Below are positions 26,234-37,293 of a stretch of 64,000 nt of DNA, in pieces. The translations under genes and the position numbers were made by a program. Source of the DNA: Plectrocnemia conspersa (lineage: Eukaryota; Arthropoda; Insecta; Trichoptera; Polycentropodidae). The notes beneath the pieces were generated by a model. It had not been told where the DNA came from. It worked only from the letters and a program-made list of their open reading frames with translations, and made no database searches. Numbering within the stretch: position 1 is the stretch's first letter; each line of letters starts with the position of its first letter. Location of the stretch: the NCBI GenBank assembly GCA_009617715.1, contig VTFK01000166.1, positions 744,001 to 808,000 on the forward strand, written 5' to 3'.

Positions 26234-29200
26234 TTAGATGTACAATTCACAAGCGTTATTTTTCAATACATTTCTTGCTTCGCATGGAAAATCCAAGTAG
26301 AAGGATAAGAGATTTCTCCATATCACTGATATCCTAAAATAAAAACAATGTTGCTAGATTGTTATTCAACTATTTTTCTTATACGATCCTATAAATATGA
26401 CTTACATCGTTTTTGGCTGTAAATAAAATTTTGATGCAATGTTCCATTCATAAAATTGCATCGATTCTACTTCACACTTATTCTGAAAGAAATATAAAAA
26501 ATAGGTTAGTTATAATTGTTATGTATAAATAATTTTAACAATCATTCTATGTACCTGGATGTAATTCAAGATGAATAAACCACCTCCTTCATATTTGTCT
26601 AGTCCAGGAACATGCACATGCCTTTTTTCCACGTCCATATGTCGTATCATTGCTTGTTCAGTTACTTTTACTCCAATAGATTCAATAATTGTATTCAAAA
26701 TGGTTCTATGGTTCATCTTCTGGTTGTATCTTGTATATATTCTACATAAATATTATACAATTCAAGCATCAACCTGACTAACTGATAATCATATAACTTA
26801 ATTAAAATTGTATTACTTGTTTACACAGTTGAAGACTACATAAGAAGTTTCTGCCACTATATCGAAATACAACGAGGATATTGTTTCACCATTATCGTTC
26901 ATATAGTACATTCCGTGAATGATTGCTTCTGCTATTTTTGTTCCTATGCGTCCGTATTGAATTGGGCTAAAAATATTATTTATTTAGTGTAAATCATTCG
27001 TTGCGACTTGACGGGGGTTAGTCCTTTGTGTTACAATGGTTCAAATGCAATCAACAACTACTAAGTAAGCAGTGAAACACCAGAATGAAATCATTTATTG
27101 TTTGTAAATTGTTTATTATTACAACTTACAATCACTATGTATGACCTCGATTTTATTTTGATTATTCATCACGAGATTAAGAAGATCAAGGAAGACTTAT
27201 TCTGAAGTGATCGATCAGAACTATAATATTATAATAATCAATAATTCTGATCTCTCAAAGACTATGTATTCGTTTCGAATCCAAGTCTTACATTACTGGT
27301 TAATCATGCTATATAATAATAAGATAATCGAAAATATTTGTATAAAATATTATGCAAAAAAATAATAATATATAATATTTAGTTTTTAATGTATGAAGGT
27401 GTTTTTTTATTACATTAAATTTTTATTCTTACAGATGGTCCTAGGAATGATATTATTTAAATTTACACCTCTGTGCACGTGTCAAATATATATTTAATTC
27501 TTATTAAATAACTTGGTAACAGAACCACTTCAATATTTTAATCATAGATATGGTATATAATATAGCATTGGGATGATTATGATTCGTGTTTTTCGGGTCA
27601 GAATTTTAGTATGGTTGTGCTCAGAATATAAGCGTCCAGAATAAATATTAGATGGTTAGAATATAAATTGCCCTGGGCAAACTTAGCTTAAATAGTATGA
27701 ATTAATTTGAGTAAATGGTCAGAATTATTTTTTTCGGTCAGTATTTTAATCTCAAGGTCAGCTTTTATATTGACAGATGATTAGCATAATATTACATGGT
27801 CATTATCGAGGTGTTTTAGGGGCAAGATGTTTAGTTGACCTCGCAGCATTGTCAGATTTCAATATAACAAGCGTGCTCTTTGCCTCCGCTCTGTCGTTAT
27901 TCCCGCTTTGTTCGTCGCTCGCGTCCTACATATAATTTAAAATATTCAATGCAGATTCACTGAGAGTTAAGTTAATGACATACAATTGAATAGATTTTTA
28001 AATAAATAATTTATTGCCCATTGATATTAATAAATGTTATAATATTTTTTTTAATTCACATAATCGTCCTATATTTTTATTCTAACCATTTGATATTTAT
28101 TCTGATTCTGAATACTTTAATTATTTTAACCCTGAATAATATAATTATAATTAGGCTGTTATTAAAATTTTAACAGAGATTAGATTTTTATTCTGACCTA
28201 GTTGATTTTATTTTTTATTTTTTTAGATTAAATTAAGACCATCGTGGCCTAACAGGTTACCCCAATGTTACCCAAATGGAACTGGATAAAATATGCATTA
28301 ATCTTTTACACACTCGAAATTTTAGCTTGCATTAACAACTATACATTGATAGATTTTAAATATACGTAAATATGTAATTTTAATATTAGTTAATATTTCA
28401 TTGACAATGCATCAAATTGAGCTGTTATTAAAATAAAATTATAAAAATGTTCCTACTAAATTAATAAAAAAACAATTTTTTAATTAAATTACTTTTCTAA
28501 TAATTTATTTAATTAAAAATATTTTATAAGCTGGCCGAATTTCGATTTGTTATTGTCCTGGCCGATGTTGCATTTATTATGGCCTTCGTGAAGTGACAGA
28601 TTTTTCGTTCATGAGCCACAGGTTTGGTGTTCAAATCTATTAACTGATCTCCATTGCTTTAAAAGCACAAAATTCAAATTTCTCTAATATCTTCTTTTCT
28701 GGTTTTGACAGTGACATAACGAATATCTATGGATAATATAAGAGTACCTAAGACGTATTTAGCTGCACAAAATCATAGCCGAATGCCAAGCAATAAGAAC
28801 ACCATATTCGACCATATTTCATAACTTCTCAACTCATCTTTTCGTCACAAGACAATACAAAGACTGAAGTACATACTTAGTTCCTAATATAACAGTAGTA
28901 AGTACATATGATGTACATATAAACTATGCAACTTACATTGGCAAGTATTCATTAAAATTATTCCTGTCAATGAGATAGCTCGGTATTACTATCACGTTCT
29001 TATTGACGTCATACTGTACTGTGTCTTGAACTTCCAATGACAACAAAAAACTAAAATAACAAATACCTAATTAAAATTTATATAAATTTAAAATTCATGA
29101 ATCATGAACGTGTTTACCTCTCTGTTTTATTTTCAGCCAAACCATTATACGCATGTGAATATAAAGATCTTTTGAAGGCTGTGATCTGTTTCATGTTTTG

Positions 29201-32200
29201 ATAAAAATCATTGGTCACTGATAAATTTTCGTAATACCAATTCAAATAATCTTCATTCAACTCTTCAAAAGGTATTCCAGTTCTGAGCTGCACTGTTGAA
29301 ACCTATTCAATATATTTATATGTTAATATTATGTACATTAAATATGTTACACCGTATCGTTAAAATAGCATATTGCGTGAAACGGACAAAAAAATTGCAT
29401 AGTTCGTGAAAAATGCATTATTCATAAGTTAGAAAAATTATCTGCCTAATGCGTGAATTAGGAAGGAATTGTTTCGCTTATTTCGTACATTAATCAAAGT
29501 AGATAATAGTGCTCTGGTGGTGTTTTTCGTGACTATTTTATATTTGCGCTAACACAATCGGTTCGAGAGCTATCCACTTCATCATTATTTATAATCGAGA
29601 AGGAGATGGAAAATTTGGGTTTATGCCCCTAATATTAGCTTTAAAGCAAACGATGCGGATATATGTTCGATATATAGATCATTACTCCGATTAATTGATA
29701 AATATAAAAAAATACATAAATATAACAATTTTAATTTTTATAAATTTGTTCAAAATATGAACAGAAGTAATGATAAGTATCGTGTGCTTTAGAGCTAATA
29801 GTAGGAAACCAAACTTGCCATATCTTTCTCAATTATGAATGATAATGAAATGAATAGCTCTAACTGACTGTGTCAACGCAAATATAGTATAGACCAAATG
29901 TCATTTCATTATATTTATAAAAATACATCAATCATAAACTATAGCGATGTTCATTTTCATTTAGAATGCCCAAGTCTAGAACTTATTAGGTAGTTTCACG
30001 ATTTGTATAGTGGGTGTATGGTCGATTTTTAATCTCTTATGGTTAAACTGTTGGAAAAGTAGGTGCGATAGTAGCGCTCAGGTGGTGTTTTTCGTAACTA
30101 GATCAAATGTCATTTGATTATATAAAAATAAATCAAACATTAACTACAGTGATGTTCATTTTCATTTAGGATGGCAAAAAAGTCTAGATCTATAAAAATG
30201 ACGACGTACAAATTTTATTAACAAGCATTTTGCCAAGGTTAGGTGCGAGCATTGGTCAGAACAGTGAACACTCCATGATTCGTTGCAGAGTTACTCATGG
30301 GGTGTTCACTGTACTGACCAACGTACGCACCTAACCGTTACTTAGAAAACTAGCTATAGTAAATTATTTTATTTCATTAAATTTCAATATGTCAACATGG
30401 ACTGCTATTTTTAACGGCAATACTGTTCATACACAATACAAAAGCAAAAAATTTGGACTCTTCAATAAACGTGATGTTTTGCAACTGTCAAAAATGGCAT
30501 TTGGTGTAACGTGATTCGGTGTAACATTTTTTTTTTATCTATTGTATCAATACATTACAACAGGGTAAATCTGTACCAACTGGGTAAGTCAAACAGACAT
30601 AACGAATACCTACAAGTAAGTATTAACCACCAGACTGAAAGTCTGGGAATCGGTGACATATGTATTACTCCTAATAATTATAATTTATTATGTGTAATAT
30701 ATTTTTTTTTGTTTTTAATAATAGTGCATTTTTTATAAATAAAAATTTGAGTACCGCTGCCGGGACTCAAATCTGCGACCTCAGAGTAACTAGTCTGAGA
30801 TGTTACGGACTGCACTATTCTGTCAACCATTAAAGACATATATAACACTATGATTTTATACCTGATGAATCAAATAGTCTTGCATATTCTTATCGAAATT
30901 ATCATTGCTAGAAATTTCTTCATATATCGACAACTTCATATAATTGTACATTTCGTTAATTATTTTAGTTCGCTTATTGAATCCAACTGTGTCATCTAGA
31001 TTTCTGAATAATAGTCCGTGATAGGCTAATGTCATTGTATTTTTAATGTAAGATACGCAGACATCCCAACGCGGCACCTTTCGTTTATATCCTGAAAAAT
31101 ATAATTATGCATTTTTTACACGAGTATTTTGTATACTACATGGTTCGGTAGAAAAAAAGCGATTTCAATCATTCGTTTTTATCTAATCAAAAGGTCGTTG
31201 AAGTTTCTATGTAAAGAATTGTCGACATGTTTGTCTTTTGCTGTCATATAAGCACATTGCGTACCATGATATGGGTTTTCTATTAGAAGTTTTTACAAAA
31301 ATAACGAGCTGAATTTCACATTCATTTTAAATTGTGATCTTCATGCGATGAAATCTCCAAGGAAACTGGTTCGACATTAAAAAAGTAGCCTTCTGATGAA
31401 ACAATAAAGAAGAACATTGATGTAAGTTGGGTCAAAAGATGTCTAATTTAAATTTGGGTCAAAAGATGTCTAATACTGACTTGATTCAAATATTTAATTA
31501 TTATATTTTAAACTAAATAACCATTTATTTTTTATTACCTGTTTTCCTACCAAAGTTATTACATATTACTAAAATAAAATCAGTACCTGTTACAATATTT
31601 GTAAATTTATGCATGGCGTGGTTTAGATGCTTTCCTCCAAATGGAATCATTTCTTTGACGGTCCATCCAGTGATATAATCAAACAATCTCCTGAAAATGA
31701 AAATAATCAATCATTAAAAAATACATAAAAGTGTTAATTCATAAAGAACTGAGAGAAAAAAGAATTTTGTTATGGCAGATTGAAATTATATTCTATATAT
31801 ATATACATAATATACACGGCATATTAGTTTATAATTCGTTTGTTTTTTTTAAATACGTATAAAATAATAGTTTAACGAATAACATTCAAGTTCAATTCGT
31901 GCAATAACTTTAGATTAGGATATAATCAAATTTAATAACACTACATTTCGTTTGCAGTTGTGAAGTTTTCTCACTTTAATTTTGTACTGTATTTTGCTTA
32001 TGGTATTGTAATACGGTATTCATTTATATTTTTCAAATATTTTGTGTTACACTCTGATCATGAAAAATTTCCTGTTCGTAGCACTCCGGGCAATACAGCA
32101 ATAGATAAATTGTCCGTGAAAGAGGTCATTGGTTCTTGTCAGTAGTGATAAAAAATTATGAATTTAAATAAAGAACAGAACAAACCCCCTTCCCTTCCCC

Positions 32201-34734
32201 TTGGCCAAATCCTGGCTATGCCACTGACAACAGACGTCACTAAATAATCGTTCCATGAATCACTGAAGATCGTATTAGACAGTACTTGAGTCATAGTTAT
32301 TCAGCGAATAGATTCTTCAGTAAACTTAAACTAGTCAAAAACAATTTAAGATCGCCAATGGCTCATGACAGACTAAGCCAGGTCTCGGCAACCTTTTTTG
32401 GCTGCGGGTCAAAATAATTAAAATGTGACTATTAAAAAGACTATTCGAGCCAGTGAATATTTTTGGTCCTAACAACCATATATGTGGTCTAGTCGTGACA
32501 CGTTAAAAAAAATGATATTTGCAGAACTGAAATGGGTCACTTCAAATCATCAAACGGGTCACTTGGTGACCCACGGGTCATAGGTTGCCGAGCCCTGGAC
32601 TAAGCAATATGTATATGTACTTTCGATTGAAAACAAAATGACACAATTATAGACTTTATTATATGAAGACGAGTAAGATGACTTTTCCAATAAAATAAAT
32701 CTTCAGTCACAAGTGGCTGTTAAAATTAAAAAAAATAATTAAAAGTCTGTTAATATTAGTTCTAGAGTAAAAACAATTTTGTAGAGAAGAGGGAATTTAC
32801 GGTTTCTGGTGAACCCAAAATCAAGATACTGTATTAAAATTTTCCTGAAGTCGTAAAAAGAGGGTCTCTGCTTTAGCTAGATTAGAGAAATCGGCTCCCT
32901 ATTATTTAATTACATAAATATATTTTTTTTTATCATATAGAGTAGTAGTTTTTTTATCATATAGGGAGAGAGGGGTGGGGACAAATTTATACTATGACCA
33001 GGGCGCAGCTTTTTCTTTGTATGTACGGTTCTGTTTGTCCATTGTTATTCAATTTACAATCCTCAGTGGATGAAAAGGTAATAAGGAAGTGTTCTTAAAT
33101 TCTGAATTTATCGAAAAACTGATTCATGAGATAAATTAAGTCCTTTAGCTAGTTCTGGTTATGGTTATGCATTTACTATATCAACGTCAAAGTTAAATTC
33201 TACGGTTAGTTTAAAATGTGGTTTATCCTCTATAAAGATGCTACACTAATTTATATTGCTCACATTCCTACTTAAGGTGCATTTCAAAAACAAGTATGAA
33301 ACGAACCGGTTATACTTATTAGCAATCTATTCTTTAATATTGCAGACTAAAACAAAAATATGAAACAATATTCTACAATATGGATCATTACGTATGACCA
33401 GCCTGATGTATTGTTACCGTACTGTTATATGCTTATGGTAAGGTTAATGTACTTTCATTTTAAATGCTGTATTTAGTTGACATGGAAAATATATTTTATA
33501 TAAGTTTACAAATATTAATTCTTAATAACAAATGTATGATTGTCATGAATACTTACTCATCCCTAGTGTTGAAAACAAGCTGTGATAAACTAGTAAAGTA
33601 AGCATACGATTGTACCAATATTTGTGTTCTCGGTTGTATTACAGAATCCGTGAATAAGTTAAATATTACTTCTTCAATTGGGAACTGTAATTCATAACAT
33701 AATAGTTAACAATATAAATATGTATGCCTTCTAGGGTCGATATCAAACATGTCTGTTTTAAATAATTTATTTACTGTGTAAGTAGAAAAGTATAGTAGAA
33801 GGGCATCTATAATACTTTTTATTATCAAATAAATTTAATATTTTTGTTTCTTTGAACTTATTTTAAACTGTGTAAAGCTGAAAATTAAACATAGACAAAT
33901 AAAATCAGCTATACTTCAGCGTTTGATGATAACATGATGACATTGATTGCTATCTATTTTGCTTTTGTTATTAATAAAGTTTATATGATTTTAATACATA
34001 TATAATACATAGGTTAACATCAACTAAAACTTAAATAAAAATGTTCATATTAATAATTTTTTATGAAATATTTTTAACAATATCATAAAAAGTTATTTAT
34101 TTAATGCTTGTTTATATATTGTATTCAAAGTAAATGCGACGTGTTTGATAATGATTCTAGATGGTTTAGTTTATAATTAATACATACATTAGGCATGCGT
34201 GTCTTCAACTCTTTTATTGTTGTATATTCATTTTTTCCTGTTTTGAAGTCATTTTCACGAATAATTCCAGCTAGTCGTTTTTCAAAGTTGTAAAAATTAT
34301 TGGCAATGGATGTGCTCTTTATGTCTGATTTCCCCGTTGTCTTCAATGAGTCTGTTAATAAAGACTTATATGCAAGCACAACCTGAACAAAATGAAAAAT
34401 AATATTTCTTCTTCTATAATGCAAGCAAAATATGTTTACGCTAAAGCAGCATGTGTTTATTTGTTATAATTAGTGTAAATCGCAAATGCTGTACACATAA
34501 ACATAAATATATACATATATCAACAAACCATATTGTGTTTCGTATCATTTTGGTAGTAGCGTGAAGGTAGACCCAGTTTTGGATATCCTATCTGGATGAC
34601 AACATCTTCAGGATAGTGATATGAATTTGTTTGTATAAGCTGGACGGAGAAGAATGGATTTTTTTCATGCAATGATTGAGATTTTAATATCATATGTCTC
34701 AATATATCCATTTTTGGTCTGCGTTGATTCAGAT
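26234..34734 (-). CDS. Neprilysin-like (M13) protein lacking the zinc-binding motif, 5' incomplete
   Basis: Eleven exons join in phase to 547 residues plus stop: 34529-34734, 34188-34382, 33557-33684, 31587-31690, 30862-31091, 29118-29302, 28937-29050, 26825-26966, 26555-26719, 26406-26482 and 26234-26333. Features match M13 peptidases in order: PKLGLPSRYYQND (PGLGLPSRDYY in relatives); NNFYNFEKRLAGI; PRWDVCVSYIKNTM (R-W-x-x-C-V block); NEDYLNWYYENLS; NKNVIVIPSYLI; IQYGRIGTKIAEAIIHGMYY; VPGLDKYEGGGLFILNYIQ; and a C-terminal cysteine tail ending NACELYI. M13 enzymes are type II membrane or secreted zinc peptidases. Here HExxH is replaced by EAIIH, ENxxD-GG is eroded to ESI-GV, and the NAFY motif is VQYD. 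Catalysis is therefore very unlikely, as in several insect neprilysin-like proteins. The N-terminal roughly 200 residues were not found. Confidence 0.85.
26825..26966 (-). other. Mutated zinc-site exon of the neprilysin-like gene
   Basis: The exon reads PIQYGRIGTKIAEAIIHGMY, aligning with the YGGIGxVIGHEITHGFD block of M13 enzymes. The first zinc-ligand His is Glu, the catalytic Glu is Ala, and only the last His remains. The flanking YG-x-IG and HG frames keep the alignment unambiguous. The exon is open, with good splice sites and a conserved Cys at its end, so it is a substituted site and not a random disruption. Confidence 0.82.
26998..27300 (+). repeat. SINE-like repeat copy
   Basis: It starts cgttgcgacttgacgggggt and continues gttacaatggttcaaatgca, atcaacaactactaagtaag and cacttacaatcac-like sequence; the same order occurs at 45765-46070 and, inverted, at 16690-16850. 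It ends around a region with tctgatctctcaaagac. It lies in the neprilysin-like intron between exons 26966 and 28937. Confidence 0.6.
27600..28732 (+). repeat. Dispersed repeat family B, long copy
   Basis: About 1.1 kb aligns with 35600-36742 from acatggtcattatcgaggtg to ttttgacagtgacataacga. Shared landmarks are gctctgtcgttattcccgct, tttattctaaccatttgata, ccctgaataatataattata, gctggccgaatttcgatttg and tggccgatgttgc. There is no open frame or inverted terminus. It sits in a neprilysin-like intron. Confidence 0.65.
29888..30195. repeat. Direct duplication of a ~95-base segment
   Basis: The segments 29888-29982 and 30105-30195 share accaaatgtcatttcattat, then tgatgttcattttcattta and gatggc/aatgcc followed by aagtctaga. 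The preceding blocks (gtagcgctcaggtggtgttt at 30071 and gtgctctggtggtgtttttc at 29508) are also related, so a larger unit of about 200 bases may be duplicated. Confidence 0.5.
30237..30336. mobile_element. Short palindromic MITE-like element
   Basis: 100 bases with arms of about 42: the left begins ggttaggtgcgagcattggt and the complement of the right begins ggttaggtgcgtacgttggt; both continue through acagtgaacac. The spacer is only about 16 bases. No clear target duplication was found. Confidence 0.6.
30545..30832 (-). repeat. tRNA-derived SINE, copy 1
   Basis: On the minus strand a tRNA-like head carries an A-box-like tagtgcagtccg and a good B-box (gatttgagtcccggc). A body homologous to 42018-42240 (atttttatttataaaaaatgc, acttacttgtaggtattcgt) follows and ends in a gttacaac-type tail. 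It lies just 5' of neprilysin-like exon 30862. Confidence 0.65.
32379..32597. mobile_element. hAT-type MITE with exact 8-bp target duplication
   Basis: 219 bases bounded by gactaagc on both sides (32371-32378 and 32598-32605). The ends are imperfect inverted repeats: CAGGTCTCGGCAACC on the left and CAGGGCTCGGCAACC as the complement on the right. Gggtca blocks sit inside. The GGTTGCCGAGCCCTG type of end and the 8-base duplication are characteristic of hAT elements. It is in a neprilysin-like intron. Confidence 0.85.
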
Positions 34735-35599
34735 CTGAAAAATTAAACATAAAATAGTAAGATTTGATAATTTTATACTAATATATACTAAGCACGGCTA
34801 ATATTTTATCAATTTCTGTGTTGAATAATATTATTAAAACAAATATCTAAAAATGTGTAAACTTATAAACTACATAAAAAACTTATTTTAGATAATAATA
34901 ATTGACTAGGTAATCAACTTCAATTTAGTGAAAATATATCTGTAAATATAATTCGCAAGCGCTTAAAATAAAATAAGTGCTCCAAAATTCTATATAAATC
35001 TGTCTCTTTAACTCTTAACCTTCTCACATTAGTGATTAATTAATTTATTTATTTGTAGCGTGAATAGGGTTAATCCTTTTCGTGCTAAGGAAACATAGAT
35101 AATATTTAAACTATTTATATACACTATTGAACTACGATATTGTCTTACTTGGCTGTCGATAAGATAAATGATCTATTCTTCTTCATTGATCTGTTATTGT
35201 AAGCATATTTGAATATTATACAAATTCACTATTGAAAATTTATACAATAATCGAACAATTTTGTGTAAAAAAGAGCGCAATTATTTGGTAGATACATATA
35301 TCTATGTTACAGTGGTTTCATACTAGCGGTGAAAGTATATTTTCACTGGCATTTTAGGGAATTTATATTCCTAAAACACTTTTGCCAGTGGATGTACATT
35401 ATTATAGACGAAAACACCATTTCACTTGTATACACTGGTGAAAGTATAACTATTGACAGTTGAGTGGTTAAATAAAGGCAGCTTTGCGAGGAACAATTGA
35501 CGAAATTGAACCTGATTTGTGTACATGAGTTGCCACTGATGGATCTTATATTAGCAATAGTGTTATTATACAATTATTTGATATATACAATTCGTTGAT

Positions 35600-36742
35600 C
35601 AGTCATTTGCATGTCGGTAGTTCATTAGCATTATCAAGGTGTTTTAGGGTCAACTTGTTTGGTTGAGTTCGCAATATTGTCAGATGCCAACACAACAAGC
35701 CAAGCGTGCTCGCCGCCGCTCTGTCGTTATTCCCGCTTCGTTTGCCTCTTTAAATACTTTGGCGTCTTACATATAATTAAAAAAGTTTCATTGAGAGTTA
35801 GTTGTAGGTGTTCAGGTTATGACAAACGCCTGCTGTCCAATCGTTTTGGTGCTAACGAAATAATTTATAAGATATTTCTAAAATAGATAATTTATTGGCC
35901 ATTTATATTTTTTAAATTTACATGATCGTTCTGTTAGGAACAACAAATTAACTAATGCTAATTGTCGGGTTCAACACGGAGTAATTAAGCAAATAAAAGG
36001 AGTCGTAAGATAGTGCCCAAAGAGTCGCTAGAACTATCGTCGTAATATTTCTGGGGCATCCGCCTCACCGTTTCCTGCCTTCTGCTAAAGAGGGCGGGTG
36101 CTTGAGTCCGTTATTATTATTCTAACCGTATGCTATTTTTATTTTAACCCTGACCCTGAAAAATATAATTAGAACTAGGTTGTTAATAAAATGTTGACAA
36201 GGTTTGATTTTTATTCTGCCATAGAGTTGATTTAATTACTGATCATTTAATTTGTTGTCGATACTTATTAATTTTCTGAAATAAAGTCGACTAAAACATG
36301 TATTTTATTAACTTTTTACACACTTCCTGATGCATTTACAACTACACATTGATAGATTTTAAATATACTTGCTTATATATTTATATTATTAATTAATATT
36401 TCACTGGCAATACAAAAAATTAAACCATTATTTAAAAAATTTCGTACCTTATTATTAAAATACCAAATGGCATTTTTTAATTTTTTTTTAGTTTTATAAT
36501 AATTGATTTAATTAAAAACATATATATATTTTAAAAAGCTGGCCGAATTTCGATTTGTTATTATCCTGGCCGATGTTGCGTTTGTAATGGCCTTAATAGA
36601 GTGACAGATTGCCCGTCAATAAGTTATATGTTATTGGCGTTTAAATCTATTTACTCATCTCTACTCTATTTTAAAAGCACGACATTCAAAATGCACTAGT
36701 CTCTTCTTTTTTAGTTTTGACAGTGACATAACGAATATCCAC
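35600..36742 (+). repeat. Dispersed repeat family B, long copy
   Basis: It aligns over about 1.1 kb with 27600-28732; the gctctgtcgttattcccgct block is at about 35719 and the gctggccgaatttcgatttg block at about 36538. It includes a segment of about 100 bases (near 35940-36115) absent from the other copies. The left edge is not sharply defined. Confidence 0.65.
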
Positions 36743-37293
36743 TTTTTAATGAAATTACGTTTTTTTATTAGCCACACTTAAGGAGATATTTATAAGTTTA
36801 ACAGTGATATAGAATTCAATTAAATCAACTATCGTGATTAAATAAATCATCTCAAATACACATGTTCATAGTATGATCAAAAAATATTTTTCTTCTAATT
36901 TTTCTTTAAATTTCTATTATAAAAAGTTTTTTCCTTTTTTATGGCATTGGTAACATAGTTGAAGATTTTTAATAGTAGCCATTTAAAAATAATATGTATA
37001 GCTAACCAAGATGTTTACAAGGTTTAAATTTAAAAATGTTTTTTTTCTTAATTATTTTAATTTGTATTATTAAACCTATTTAAGATTTTGTTTTACAAAG
37101 TAATTTTCACTATGAAAAAAATAAAAATTCTTTTAGTCTCCTGGAGTGTTTTCACACGTGGAAACACCAATGCATGTAGTTACTATGAGAGCGTTAAGAC
37201 GAAAATAAAACCTAATTTAAATCTTATACTTAAAATTTTTATCACTTTTCCAGAGATGGCTTTGTATTTGCTTCAATCATTTTTTTATTTTAA

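Noticed and set aside
31140..31460. Possible mariner 5' end in the neprilysin-like intron
   Set aside because: Only vague similarity in composition; no inverted end or transposase motif could be confirmed.
35100..35160. Possible 5' exon of the neprilysin-like gene (MKKNRSFILSTAK with a gtaag donor)
   Set aside because: Its end phase leaves two bases, but the next exon at 34734 needs one, and the other frames have stops.
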